Shown: positions 20,569 to 30,293 of the stretch, in pieces
Numbering within the stretch: the stretch's first letter is position 1
How the letters are laid out: each line of letters starts with the position of its first letter
From: Flavobacteriales bacterium
GTDB lineage: Bacteria; Bacteroidota; Bacteroidia; Flavobacteriales; Schleiferiaceae
Length of the DNA: 64,000 bases
Assembly (NCBI GenBank): GCA_017795025.1
Contig: CP051243.1
Coordinates: forward strand, 496,001 to 560,000
Direction of reading: 5' to 3'
Program-made: the position numbers and the translations under genes
The notes under the pieces: model-generated
Told to the model about the DNA's origin: nothing
Seen by the model: the letters and a program-made list of their open reading frames with translations, nothing else
Database searches by the model: none

Positions 20569-22077
20569 TTAGTGTTTAAAGTGTCGTATTCCGGTGAATA
20601 CCATTGTCATTCCTTCCTGGTCACAATAGTCAATCGAAAGCTGGTCTTTAATCGAACCCCCTGGTTGAATAACCGATTTTATGCCTTCTGCATTCGCGAT
20701 TTCCACACAATCGGGGAAAGGGAAAAATGCATCTGAGGCCATTACGGCGCCCTCTAACTCAAATTTAAAGGCTTGGGCTTTCACGATGGCTTGCTTAAGC
20801 GCATCTACACGTGAAGTTTGACCAGTACCTCCAGCGATTAACTGTTTGTTCTTCGCTAAGATAATGGTATTTGACTTGGTATGCTTACATATTTTAGAAG
20901 CAAAAAGTAAGTCTTCAATTTGAGCCTCGGTAGGCGCTACTTTGGTAACGGTTTTAAGGTCATCAGCGCTATCGGTGTGGTGGTCTTTCTCTTGAGCTAG
21001 GATGCCATTCAATAAGCTGCGGTATTGCATCTTGGGCATTTCAAAGTCCTTGAGCACCACAATAATGCGGTTTTTCTTCTGCTTTAAAATTTCCAAGGCC
21101 TCGGCAGAGTAGGATGGAGCAATTACAATTTCGAAGAAGATTTTATGCATATCCTCCGCTGTAGCGGCATCAATCTCGCGGTTAGCGATTAATACGCCAC
21201 CAAAAGCCGAAACCGGGTCACCCGCCAGGGCGTCTTTCCAACTTTCCAATACGCTTTCGCGCGATGCAATACCACAAGCATTGTTATGCTTTAGAACCGC
21301 CACGGTTGTTTCGTCGAACTCCCGAATCAAATTAACAGCGGCATCAGCATCCAAAAGGTTATTGTAGGAGAGGGCCTTGCCGTGTAATTGCTCAAATACC
21401 TCTTCCATCTTACCAAAGAAGCTTCCTTTTTGATGCGGGTTTTCCCCGTAACGTAAAGTATGCTCTTCGCCTAAAATAAGGTTTTGATAATTCCCGCTTA
21501 AGTAAGCTTGAATATGTGTATCGTAAGCAGATGAAATACGGAAAGCCGCGGCTGCAAATTCCTTGCGAACCTCAGTATTCAGGTTATTGGCTTTTAGCAC
21601 TTCGATGGCTCGACTGTAAAAATCTCGGGAAGGAATAATCCAAGTATCTTGGAAATTCTTTGCCGCTGCGCGGATTAGGGAGATACCACCGATGTCAATC
21701 TTCTCGATGATAGAAGCGTGATCTGCCCCTAAGGCTAAAGTTTCTTCGAAGGGGTAAAGATCTACCACCACCACGTCGATGGAAGGTAATCCAAACTCCT
21801 TCATTTGCTCCAGGTCGGAGTCTAAATTTCGTCTACCTAAAATACCACCGAATACTTTTGGGTGTAAGGTTTTTACCCGACCACCTAAGATAGAAGGGTA
21901 GCTGGTTAAATCTTCCACCGCCAAAACCTCGTGACCAAGGTCTTCTAAAAACTTGCGGGTTCCCCCGGTAGAAAGCAATTGATAACCTTTATCGACTAAG
22001 CTTTGGGCCAATACATCGAGGCCATCTTTGTAAAAAACAGAAATAAGTGCGGTGGGATTCCCGGAGTTTGTAGACAT
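20569..22077 (-). CDS. purH: Bifunctional AICAR transformylase / IMP cyclohydrolase
   Basis: 502 residues. The N-terminal IMP cyclohydrolase domain has LLSTGGTRKFLEDLG and ILGGRVKTLHPKVFGGIL. The AICAR transformylase domain has LRYGENPHQKGSF, VLKHNNACG and the C-terminal PGGSIKDQLSIDYCDQ block ending TGIRHFKH. It catalyses the last two steps of IMP synthesis and uses 10-formyl-THF, the product of the fhs enzyme encoded at 6.1 kb. It is the first gene of the purH-mreBCD-mrdA-rodA cluster. Confidence 0.97.
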   Translation of the reverse strand: MSTNSGNPTALISVFYKDGLDVLAQSLVDKGYQLLSTGGTRKFLEDLGHEVLAVEDLTSYPSILGGRVKTLHPKVFGGILGRRNLDSDLEQMKEFGLPSIDVVVVDLYPFEETLALGADHASIIEKIDIGGISLIRAAAKNFQDTWIIPSRDFYSRAIEVLKANNLNTEVRKEFAAAAFRISSAYDTHIQAYLSGNYQNLILGEEHTLRYGENPHQKGSFFGKMEEVFEQLHGKALSYNNLLDADAAVNLIREFDETTVAVLKHNNACGIASRESVLESWKDALAGDPVSAFGGVLIANREIDAATAEDMHKIFFEIVIAPSYSAEALEILKQKKNRIIVVLKDFEMPKMQYRSLLNGILAQEKDHHTDSADDLKTVTKVAPTEAQIEDLLFASKICKHTKSNTIILAKNKQLIAGGTGQTSRVDALKQAIVKAQAFKFELEGAVMASDAFFPFPDCVEIANAEGIKSVIQPGGSIKDQLSIDYCDQEGMTMVFTGIRHFKH

Positions 22078-22094
22078 GCTAAAAAATTAAAGCG

Positions 22095-22152
22095 CAAAAT
22101 TAGGGCTTTTTAAGCGCATGGAAAGGCCTTGCGTAAAATTCGTTTACCTTTG
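22095..22152. promoter_or_regulatory. Divergent -7 elements for purH and the ABC permease
   Basis: CAAAATTA at 22095-22102 reads TAATTTTG on the minus strand, 18 bases before the purH start. TACCTTTG at 22145-22152 on the plus strand lies 18 bases before the permease start. Both match the Bacteroidota -7 consensus TAnnTTTG exactly. -33 boxes are not clear. Confidence 0.5.
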
Positions 22153-22169
22153 AAAAGCAATTCCCAATC

Positions 22170-23426
22170 ATGGTATTTCTGCGCATCTTAAATGAGAGTT
22201 TTCGCTTCGCTTTGCATGCATTGCGTGTAAATCGATTGCGTACCTTTTTATCCCTCTTGGGGGTAACCATTGGTATACTAACCATTGTAGCCGTTTTTAC
22301 CATTGTTGATTCCTTGGAGCGCACCATCCGCGACAGCGTAGAAAGCCTTGGCAGCAATGTGGTTTATGTGCAAAAATGGCCTTGGGGTGGAGGCGGCGGT
22401 GAATATAAGTGGTGGCAATACTACCAGCGTCCGGAGCCCGATTATTATGAGATGGAAAAACTCCAAGAGCGCCTAAGTACGGTGCAGGAGTTGGCCTATG
22501 CCTTTGGCGTAAATCAAACTTTAAAGTTTGGACTCAATTCGGTAGAGCGCGTTAATGTGATGTGCGTTTCGCACGACTACAATGAAATTTGGAAATTCAA
22601 TATTGTTAAAGGCCGTTACTTCTCCGAAATGGAATCCCGAAAGGGGAGTGCCATTGCCATCTTAGGGCATGATGTGGCCGAAGGCTTATACGGAAATGCC
22701 GATCCAATTGGTCGGGAGTTTAGCGTTTTAGGGCGTAAGATTCGCGTGATTGGGGTTTTAGAAAAGCAAGGCTCCAGCCTGGTCGGTCAGGATATGGATG
22801 GTTCCATTTTAATCCCCATCACCTATGTGGGAAATTTAATGAGCCTCAAAAACCAAAACGGCGGAACCATAATGGCCATGGCCAAAGAAGGGGTGGAGCT
22901 GGCCGCCATGAAGGATGAGATTATCGGCAATATGCGGGCCATTCGTCGCTTAAAACCGCGGGCCGATGATAACTTTTCCCTCAATGAAATTTCGATGATT
23001 TCCAGTGGAATTGATGCGCTCTTTGGAGTGATTAGCATTGCTGGCTGGGTGATAGGCGGCTTCAGTATTTTGGTGGGCGGATTTGGGATTGCCAATATTA
23101 TGTTTGTAAGTGTGCGGGAGCGGACCAATCAGATTGGTATCCAAATGAGTTTAGGCGCCAAGCGTAGTTTTATCTTAAGTCAGTTTTTACTGGAGGCCGT
23201 TATTCTTTGCTTAATCGGCGGAGCCATTGGCATCGGACTGGTGTATTTAGGGCAATTGAGCTTACCTTATATTATTACCGATCTCGATTTTAAAATTGAG
23301 GTAAGCCTGATGAATGTTATTCAAGGACTCACTATTTCAGTGATCATTGGATTAATCTCCGGAATAGTTCCCGCCTTAAGTGCTTCCCGCTTAAATCCGG
23401 TAGATGCGATTCGCAGTGGGCAGTAA
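22170..23426 (+). CDS. MacB-like ABC transporter permease
   Basis: 418 residues. The N-terminal helix (about residues 22-45, with TFLSLLGVTIGILTI) is followed by a periplasmic MacB-type core domain and three C-terminal FtsX helices (about 280-410), ending with the family tail SASRLNPVDAIRSGQ. No ATPase gene is adjacent, so the partner must be encoded elsewhere. The family exports lipoproteins, peptides or antimicrobials. The substrate is unknown. Confidence 0.9.
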   Translation: MVFLRILNESFRFALHALRVNRLRTFLSLLGVTIGILTIVAVFTIVDSLERTIRDSVESLGSNVVYVQKWPWGGGGGEYKWWQYYQRPEPDYYEMEKLQERLSTVQELAYAFGVNQTLKFGLNSVERVNVMCVSHDYNEIWKFNIVKGRYFSEMESRKGSAIAILGHDVAEGLYGNADPIGREFSVLGRKIRVIGVLEKQGSSLVGQDMDGSILIPITYVGNLMSLKNQNGGTIMAMAKEGVELAAMKDEIIGNMRAIRRLKPRADDNFSLNEISMISSGIDALFGVISIAGWVIGGFSILVGGFGIANIMFVSVRERTNQIGIQMSLGAKRSFILSQFLLEAVILCLIGGAIGIGLVYLGQLSLPYIITDLDFKIEVSLMNVIQGLTISVIIGLISGIVPALSASRLNPVDAIRSGQ

Positions 23427-23432
23427 GAAGCA

Positions 23433-23921
23433 TTACTTCACCAAGGTCTGGATATAATCTTCGATACCATCAAGCTGCTCCACGATAAGCTGATTTACCT
23501 CTTTTAAAAAGGCCTCGTCTTCCTGCCCAAAGCGATCTACCTGATGGCTGTCAATATCGATCTGACCGATTAGTTGATCCCCTTTAAACATCGGCACCAC
23601 AATTTCGGAGCGCACATTAATACTGCAAGCGATGTAATTGCTCTCGGCATTCACATCAGCAGCAAGGTAAGTTTCGCCACTTAGGGCTACTTGTCCACAA
23701 ATACCCTTACCAAAATCAATCACCGTATGATCGGTAGGATCGCCTACATAAGGACCTAAATGCAGTTTTTGCGTGACATGATTCATAAAGTAGAAGCCCA
23801 CCCAGTCGTAGGCCTTTAAATTCTCGGCGATGGTGGCACAGCACTGATGTAGGGCTAATGACACTTCCTTTTCTTTCGCTAAAACGCTCGCTATTTTTTG
23901 AAAGAGGGCTTGATGATTCAT
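23433..23921 (-). CDS. GAF-domain protein related to free methionine-R-sulfoxide reductase
   Basis: 162 residues from the ATG at 23921 (MNHQALFQK). The ORF continues upstream, but that part overlaps the neighbouring gene. The core YDWVGFYFM, DFGKGICGQVA, YIACSINVRSEIVVPMF and IGQIDIDSHQ is the fRMsr-type GAF fold. Two of the three family cysteines are present (in GICG and IAC, 24 residues apart, equivalent to E. coli C94 and C118), but the position of the third (C84) is His. It follows the upstream gene by 19 bases. Enzyme activity is likely but not certain. Confidence 0.8.
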   Translation of the reverse strand: MNHQALFQKIASVLAKEKEVSLALHQCCATIAENLKAYDWVGFYFMNHVTQKLHLGPYVGDPTDHTVIDFGKGICGQVALSGETYLAADVNAESNYIACSINVRSEIVVPMFKGDQLIGQIDIDSHQVDRFGQEDEAFLKEVNQLIVEQLDGIEDYIQTLVK

Positions 23922-23940
23922 AAAAGACAATACCTCAAAT

Positions 23941-24915
23941 TTATTTAAAGGTTCGAAGCTTTTCTTGGCTCGATTGCAATTTGTTTTTCCGGCCCAAGCC
24001 ATAACCAGTGGTGATGCGAAGAATGAAGGCTCCGTTATCGCTAAGTAAGGGGTAATAGCCTAAAGATATACTGCTGCTGTTTATGATTTTGAGACCGATG
24101 GAATTCATTTCCAATTCATAGGAAACTCCAATTCCGCGCAGGAGGTCCTCCGCAATACTCACATTGGAGCTTTCACCAGGCGTTATGCCAGCCGTCGTGC
24201 TATCATTATAGTTGTAATACAGTAGGTAATTTCGACTAAGCGGTAAATGGAATTTTAAGCTGTTGCGGATAAAGGCTAAATACCGGTATTCTTTCTTGTC
24301 GACCGTATATACGAAGTCACGCTGACGAAACATGGCAATTCCGAAATCGAGCATATAGCTTCCCATATAGCCTTCGTAAGGATCGAAATAGCTAAATTGA
24401 GTTTGCTCCTCAAAAGTCATTTGACTGGAATATTCGTAATCTAAACCATAACCCATATAGCTGGCTCCTAGGTAAGCTTGCCAAACTTGGCTGCGGAGCG
24501 TGGGGAGATTTACGACGTATTTGGTGATTACATTTCCAGACTTGGAATATTTTACCTGTAGCTTCAAATTCTTTCGCTGCAGCTTAGAGCTGATATTATA
24601 ATAAGCACCCAAGGAATACTGCGAATTACTGAGGTCTAAAAGATTTAGATGGCTGCTTAATTGTGCTTGTAAATTATCGCTAAGCTGATAGGCACTATTA
24701 AACTTTAATTGGAAGAAAAGGTCATCTTGATAGCCAATGCCGGCATCGATGTAGGTATAATGTTTAAATCCTCGATCCGGATTGTCGTTGCTAATATCAA
24801 CCGTTAGGGTAGTGCCATCTTCAAAGGTGACTTTATTACTCTGCGCCTGAAGGGAAGCGCTGCTAATAATAATGCCCAGGACTAAGGTCCCTGCAGCAAG
24901 CGAAAGCGATTTCAT
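23941..24915 (-). CDS. Exported outer-membrane-type protein, unknown
   Basis: 324 residues with a signal peptide (ends SLQAQ). The mature sequence has alternating aromatic and polar residues in many short strands (for example GYGLDYEYSSQMTF and YRYLAFIRNSLKF), suggesting a beta-barrel of the outer membrane. No family was recognised. It is upstream of the GAF gene and probably in the same transcript. Confidence 0.65.
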   Translation of the reverse strand: MKSLSLAAGTLVLGIIISSASLQAQSNKVTFEDGTTLTVDISNDNPDRGFKHYTYIDAGIGYQDDLFFQLKFNSAYQLSDNLQAQLSSHLNLLDLSNSQYSLGAYYNISSKLQRKNLKLQVKYSKSGNVITKYVVNLPTLRSQVWQAYLGASYMGYGLDYEYSSQMTFEEQTQFSYFDPYEGYMGSYMLDFGIAMFRQRDFVYTVDKKEYRYLAFIRNSLKFHLPLSRNYLLYYNYNDSTTAGITPGESSNVSIAEDLLRGIGVSYELEMNSIGLKIINSSSISLGYYPLLSDNGAFILRITTGYGLGRKNKLQSSQEKLRTFK

Positions 24916-25002
24916 GATGATTGGTTTTAATAAGAATCCAAAATTAGAATCTTATTTACAATAGGAGGGCTCTGGGAAAATTAAAACCAAAACAACTTTG
25001 GC

Positions 25003-25365
25003 TTAGGCCATTAAATAAGGTTTAAAAACAAGAATCGCCATAATTATTGAACCAATTGCGGCAATTAACACCGCTCCAGCCGCAGTATCCTTTGCCTTCT
25101 TTACCAAAGGGTGTTGCTCAGGATGCAGGAGGTCCAAGCTATATTCGAGGGCCGAGTTTAGCGCTTCTAATCCTAAAACCAGTATAAAGCAGAGGAGGAG
25201 CGGCCTCCAATCTTGCCAATCAATATTTAAATAAAGGCCAGCTGCGGTGACCACTATAATGGCTAAAGCATGAATTTTTGCATGTGCACTTTCCTTAAAC
25301 AAAAGTGCAATTCCATTAAATGCATAGCCAAAGGCTTTAAGTCGCTTAGAGAGATACCCCACCAT
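25003..25365 (-). CDS. Diacylglycerol kinase family protein (DgkA type)
   Basis: 120 residues with three membrane helices. The DgkA signature EALNSALEYSLDLLHPEQHP followed by KKAKDTAAGAVLIAA (about residues 70-105) is intact. The enzyme phosphorylates diacylglycerol or undecaprenol in the inner membrane. Which lipid is used in this group is not clear from sequence. It is monocistronic. Confidence 0.92.
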   Translation of the reverse strand: MVGYLSKRLKAFGYAFNGIALLFKESAHAKIHALAIIVVTAAGLYLNIDWQDWRPLLLCFILVLGLEALNSALEYSLDLLHPEQHPLVKKAKDTAAGAVLIAAIGSIIMAILVFKPYLMA

Positions 25366-25509
25366 TTGCTGTTTTTATTCGTATGAAGTTAAGTAGCAGT
25401 TATATCGCGGTAAAGGTCGTTAACTAAATTGTCAATATCCTTGCTCATTTTAGTCTTGCCTGTGCGAGAATAGCTGTAAATTGCCAATATTTTGCAAACA
25501 ATCCTAATT

Positions 25510-28467
25510 ATGAAGAAGAACCTGTTCAAGCTCTCCGGTTTATGGAGCTTGCTGTTCCTGTTGCCTACCTTGGGGATGGCACAAGTAGCGGTCGGCGACA
25601 TTGACCTACAGCTGGTAAGTAACAACCCGAATAACCCTACTGGTATCTGTCAGTGTGATACGATTACCGTTCGGTACGAAATCAAAGCTGGCTCCAGTTT
25701 TTCCAGTACTTCCGATTTCCGTTACGAATTAACCAACTCGGTTAACCCACCAGCATGGGGCGCGGCCATCAACCTCAGTTTAGTAGAATTATGGACCAAT
25801 AATAACCCGGTTACCCAAGCCACTTCGGTATTGGATACCTTCGGCCCCGGTTTAAAGTGGGCGGTATTAGCCATCCCTTGTGGGGCTAATTTATTTGGTT
25901 CTAGTCTGCGAATCACCAACCGTGATGGAGTGGGTAATATCACCGCTAACGGTGCTTCCGATACCGCTTACTACAATATCAACCGAATTCCAACCATCGC
26001 TCAAATTGACTCCATCGCTTTGATTCGTAATCAATCGCGCATGGATACCTTTGATAATAAGTATACCACCTCGGTAATTGATGTTGGTTTCTGTAAGCGC
26101 GATACGGTTTTCTTACGGGTGGCGAATGATGGTAACTCTTATCAATGGTGGAATGGCCCGGCACAAATTCCTGGGGCCACGGATGATTCTTTAATGGTAG
26201 TTTCTTCTGGAGTTTACTACTGTGAGGTCATCGACGGACCCTGTTCGATATTCTCGGATACGGTCACGGTTAATCAATTGAACACGCCAACCTCGGTCAC
26301 CTTTAATGGTTCCAATCCCTCCAATGCGAATGCCTACCGAGTGGATTTCCCGAACAACAACAACTCTCCGCGTGACTCGATCGAACTCTGCGAAAATCAA
26401 ATTGCGCTTTTAGACGGACCCCTACCGAGTCCGGCCACCGGTTTAACCTTTACCTACCAATGGTTAACCGACTCTCTAAATACGGTAACCTTACAGCGCG
26501 ACTGGTATGCTCTTAGCACACCAACCGCCACTCAAAGAACTTTACAAATCAACCAGAACAGCTCTGTTCCCGGCTGGAACCGTTACCGCTTAGTGGTTAA
26601 CGATGGTTTTTGTCAGGATACCACGCCAATTGGCAATATGTTCTGGGTTAATATCGATACCGTACCTCAAGCCGATGTAGTGGGAGTACCTTTCCCAGGT
26701 TTTGTAGGCCCCACCGTATTTAACGAAATCTGTATGAAGGATTCGGTTCTTTTAACCACCCTTCCCACAGTAGCCGATCCGGCCTGGAAATACGAATGGC
26801 AATGGTATGATCCTTCGGTACCTGCGGGTGCAAATCCTTGGAAAAGTGTTTCCGGTGGACCTTTATCATTCGATACCCTACCCGAAATTACCATCGATAC
26901 AAGCTTAAGCGATCCGGGGCAGCCTTACGCACAAACTCCCAAACCCGAGATTCGTTATTTCCGGGTACGCATTTCTACGCGTACTACTTTCACCAATATT
27001 GAAACCTGTTTCTTCGAATCGGATAGTGTAGCGGTTCGTTGGTTCCCAGAGTATGATATCACCGTAGTTAATTCCCCCAATGCCTTTATCATCGGTCAGG
27101 ATTCGGTGAACTTCTGCGAAACAGACTCGGCCTTCTTGCGCGCTCCGGCGACGCCTGCTAGTCTGATCAATTTTGGTTACAATTATACCTATCAATGGAT
27201 TAGCGATTCGCTCGATCAAAACCTTGGTCAGAGGGTGAAGTATGATCTCAATGGCGAAACTAATAGAGATTTGAAGGTCTTTGAAACGGGTAATTATTGG
27301 GTTATTATTAATGATGGTATTTGTGTGGACACTTCCGATCGCTACCGCGTATTTGTGGATACGCTTCCATCAACCATGATCCAAGAGATTGAATACCCCG
27401 GAACCAGCAATGGGCTTACCGGCTTAAACCTCTGTTTATACGATTCGGCTATGGTTTCGGCCACCGACACCGTTTTAGGTTTAACCCCTTGGAATTATCA
27501 GTGGCAACAGTGGAACCCACAAACTAATTTGTGGATGAACCTAGCCAATGACACCTTGGTAACCTTAAAAATTGATACCGGTAAAAAGCGCATTAATGAA
27601 GATACCGCTTGGTTCCGTTTATCAACTACCTATTTTAACCGCTTTGGCTTGCAAACCTGTGCGACGACTACCGACAGCTTGCAGGTAATATTCTACGATT
27701 CCCCAACCTTATCGTTCTTCCCAGGCGACTCGGTAGGCCTTTGTCCTGGAGATAGTATTCTCTTCGTAGCGCAGGGTAATTTTAATACCGTAAGTTGGAA
27801 TAACGGTCAGGTGCTAGGAGCAACCCGTTACATTAAGATACCTGGTGATTATCCCGTAAGAGCAGTTGGTATTAACAATTGTGTAACCCGCGATACAGTA
27901 GTGGTTTATCCATTAGTGGTAAATGCTTCGGCGGGTCCAGATCAAACCATTAAATCGGGTGAGATAGCAACGCTTAGTGCCTTTGGTGGAACCAATTACC
28001 GTTGGTACGCTTCTAAGCCGGTTGAGTTTAGCGACTTCTTAAGTCAAACCATCCAGGTAACCAAAGTTTTAGAGGATGGTGTATTGGCCGATACTGTTAC
28101 CATTTATGTTGAGGTAACCAACTCTCGTGGTTGTGTGGGTATCGACTCACTTACGCTATACATCCAAAGCAATATTCCTGACAATATTAGCGCGGTGAAC
28201 CAATCCTTTAACATCTTCACTCCTAATGGTGATGGCTTAAATGATCTTTGGGATATCCGCGAATTGATTGCCGGTGATAATTGTGCGATCGTGATTATGA
28301 ACCGTTGGGGTTCGGTGGTATATGAAGATGAGACCTTCCCCGGAACATGGAACGGCCAGGATAATGGCGGTAATGATCTTCCCGACGGAACTTACTACTA
28401 TATACTTGATTGTGGCGGAACGATTCGTATGCAAAACGCCATCACTATAATCCGCAACCAACAATAA
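25510..28467 (+). CDS. Large T9SS-secreted adhesin-like protein, type B sorting domain
   Basis: 985 residues from the ATG at 25510 (MKKNLFKL). An in-frame start at 25492 adds six residues ahead of the signal peptide. The signal peptide ends GMAQ. The body has several Ig-like repeats of about 150-180 residues with paired cysteines and YQW motifs, such as SYQWWNG, FTYQWL and YTYQWI. The last 85 residues are the gliding-motility-type C-terminal domain (FTPNGDGLNDLWDI, MNRWGSVVYED, GTYYYILDCGG), which directs type IX secretion. The PorP/SprF gene follows after one base, the usual partner arrangement. Confidence 0.92.
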   Translation: MKKNLFKLSGLWSLLFLLPTLGMAQVAVGDIDLQLVSNNPNNPTGICQCDTITVRYEIKAGSSFSSTSDFRYELTNSVNPPAWGAAINLSLVELWTNNNPVTQATSVLDTFGPGLKWAVLAIPCGANLFGSSLRITNRDGVGNITANGASDTAYYNINRIPTIAQIDSIALIRNQSRMDTFDNKYTTSVIDVGFCKRDTVFLRVANDGNSYQWWNGPAQIPGATDDSLMVVSSGVYYCEVIDGPCSIFSDTVTVNQLNTPTSVTFNGSNPSNANAYRVDFPNNNNSPRDSIELCENQIALLDGPLPSPATGLTFTYQWLTDSLNTVTLQRDWYALSTPTATQRTLQINQNSSVPGWNRYRLVVNDGFCQDTTPIGNMFWVNIDTVPQADVVGVPFPGFVGPTVFNEICMKDSVLLTTLPTVADPAWKYEWQWYDPSVPAGANPWKSVSGGPLSFDTLPEITIDTSLSDPGQPYAQTPKPEIRYFRVRISTRTTFTNIETCFFESDSVAVRWFPEYDITVVNSPNAFIIGQDSVNFCETDSAFLRAPATPASLINFGYNYTYQWISDSLDQNLGQRVKYDLNGETNRDLKVFETGNYWVIINDGICVDTSDRYRVFVDTLPSTMIQEIEYPGTSNGLTGLNLCLYDSAMVSATDTVLGLTPWNYQWQQWNPQTNLWMNLANDTLVTLKIDTGKKRINEDTAWFRLSTTYFNRFGLQTCATTTDSLQVIFYDSPTLSFFPGDSVGLCPGDSILFVAQGNFNTVSWNNGQVLGATRYIKIPGDYPVRAVGINNCVTRDTVVVYPLVVNASAGPDQTIKSGEIATLSAFGGTNYRWYASKPVEFSDFLSQTIQVTKVLEDGVLADTVTIYVEVTNSRGCVGIDSLTLYIQSNIPDNISAVNQSFNIFTPNGDGLNDLWDIRELIAGDNCAIVIMNRWGSVVYEDETFPGTWNGQDNGGNDLPDGTYYYILDCGGTIRMQNAITIIRNQQ

Positions 28468-28468
28468 G

Positions 28469-30028
28469 ATGAAGACCATGAAGAAATTAATCCTTTTGCT
28501 TGGCCTGGGACTGATGGCGACGTATTCGCAGGCACAACAAATTCCACTTTACAGTAATTACTTCTTTACGCCTTATATCTACAATCCGGCTCAGTCGGGG
28601 AGTTCAGGCGTAACAGAAGCCACTATCTTACACCGTCGTCAGTGGTCCGGTATTCAAGGTTCTCCAGAAACATCTGCTTTAGGTGTTAATGGCTCCTTAA
28701 ATGACGGTGCCGTAGGATGGAGTGTTTATGGATTTTCGGACAAAACCGATATCCTAAACCGCGTTGGTATTTATGGTAACTACGCTTATCGGGTGCAGCT
28801 GACCAAGGAAATCAGTTTAGCGGGTGGTATTGGTGCCGGATACGTTAACCAGAGTATTGATCAGAGTGGTACCCGTGCCCGTGATGCTGGTGATATCTTC
28901 ACCATCGTAGCACCTAACCGCGGTACTTTCGACCTCAATATTGGTTTAAGCTTAATGGTGAGCGACTTCACCTTAGGTTTTGCCGCTCCTCAGCTATTAA
29001 GTCAGAATGTAGTGTATGCCACCAACCCTAGTGAGATCAATTACAACTTGATTCGTCACTATGTGGCTTCGGCACAATACGACTTTAAATTCGCTGGCGA
29101 TAAGCAGGTTTTAAGTCCGATCGTGATGGTTCGTGCGGCCGAGACCGTGCCTTTCCAAATCGACGCCGGACTACTTTACAATATGGTAGAATACGGTTAT
29201 GTAGGGGCGATGTTCCGTTCCAATTACGGGGTAACGGCCAATGTAGGGGTTAACCTAAGTGAGACTTTAACCTTGGGTTATGCTTACGATTTCTCTACCA
29301 ATACTTATGGCAGTAGCTTTGGCGCGAGTCACGAGTTTATGTTGACTTACCGCTTTGGTAGCAACAAAGAGAATGAGCGTTTACAAAACGAAATGAAGCG
29401 CTTGAAGTTGGAGCAACGTCGTAGTCGTGAGCAAAACGAAGAGTTAGTTGACGAGAAACTAAAAGAGTTTAAAGACAACTACAAAGCTGAGATGGCCAAA
29501 GCCCTTGAGGAAGAGAAGCAGAAGATGCAAGCCGAATTAGAGCGCTTACGCAAGCAAGCAGAAGAGGCGGCTAATAACAATCAGGGCAATATGAACAACC
29601 GCAATATGAATAACCCCAATACCAATGGAGGTAATCAAGGCGGTGGAACCATGCAAGATCTCACCAATCAGCGCGACAACAACCTGAATAATAATAATCC
29701 TAACACCGGTAACCAAGGTGGTCAGATGAACACGAATAACCCCAACCAAGGTGGTTATAACAGTGCGAATATGGCTTCTAATGTTACTCCCGGTTCTCCA
29801 GGATATTATGTTACCGCTGGGGTATTTGGCGAACAAGCAAATGCGACTCGCTTAATGAACCGCTTGGCCAGTCAAGGTTTAGATGCGCGCATCTTCCAAG
29901 ACCCAAGCAATAACTTCTACTATGTATACTTATTGAAGTTCAATTCGTATCAAGAAGCAGATCAAGCGAAGACCAGCAATCTTAACGGACGCTATACGGG
30001 CGACCTATGGATTAAGATTGTGAAGTAA
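28469..30028 (+). CDS. PorP/SprF-family protein fused to a SPOR domain
   Basis: 519 residues. The signal peptide ends SQAQ. Residues 20-310 form the PorP/SprF barrel (QIPLYSNYFFTPYIYNPAQSG, HRRQWSGIQGSP). A charged coiled-coil of about 60 residues (NEMKRLKLEQRRSREQNEEL and onward) comes next, followed by an Asn/Gly-rich linker of about 75 residues. The C-terminal 75 residues (PGYYVTAGVFGEQANATRLM and onward) look like a SPOR peptidoglycan-binding domain. PorP/SprF proteins help T9SS cargo with type B domains to reach the surface. The fusion could tether this barrel to the cell wall (inference). A start nine bases downstream is also possible. Confidence 0.9.
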   Translation: MKTMKKLILLLGLGLMATYSQAQQIPLYSNYFFTPYIYNPAQSGSSGVTEATILHRRQWSGIQGSPETSALGVNGSLNDGAVGWSVYGFSDKTDILNRVGIYGNYAYRVQLTKEISLAGGIGAGYVNQSIDQSGTRARDAGDIFTIVAPNRGTFDLNIGLSLMVSDFTLGFAAPQLLSQNVVYATNPSEINYNLIRHYVASAQYDFKFAGDKQVLSPIVMVRAAETVPFQIDAGLLYNMVEYGYVGAMFRSNYGVTANVGVNLSETLTLGYAYDFSTNTYGSSFGASHEFMLTYRFGSNKENERLQNEMKRLKLEQRRSREQNEELVDEKLKEFKDNYKAEMAKALEEEKQKMQAELERLRKQAEEAANNNQGNMNNRNMNNPNTNGGNQGGGTMQDLTNQRDNNLNNNNPNTGNQGGQMNTNNPNQGGYNSANMASNVTPGSPGYYVTAGVFGEQANATRLMNRLASQGLDARIFQDPSNNFYYVYLLKFNSYQEADQAKTSNLNGRYTGDLWIKIVK

Positions 30029-30050
30029 TCTTTGCAATAGAATAATTCGA

Positions 30051-30080
30051 AAGCCACCCTGTGAGGGGTGGCTTTTTTTT
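30051..30080 (+). terminator. Rho-independent terminator of the T9SS adhesin operon
   Basis: AAGCCACCC (30051-30059) and GGGTGGCTT (30066-30074) pair perfectly around six bases, followed by a run of T to 30080. It lies 22 bases after the PorP/SprF stop. Confidence 0.9.
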
Positions 30081-30293
30081 GTGCTTGTTTAGGGCGTGAG
30101 GGAATTGGTGGAGTGGTGGAAAGGTGGAGTGGTGTATTAGTAGAATGGTAGATTGGTGGATTGGTGGAGAGGGCGCGCCACTAAACTTTAGGGCAAGTGA
30201 TCGTGTGTTTTGCCTGTTCTTTATCTCTGTTTATGCCTATGAAGGGCGTGCTGAAAGCGGAGGTATTGGTACCAAGCAGCGGAACATGCTATT

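Noticed and set aside
25389-25448. 19-codon frame MSKDIDNLVNDLYRDITAT upstream of the diacylglycerol kinase
   Set aside because: It looks protein-like but is too short to judge, with no promoter or conservation visible. It could be a leader peptide.
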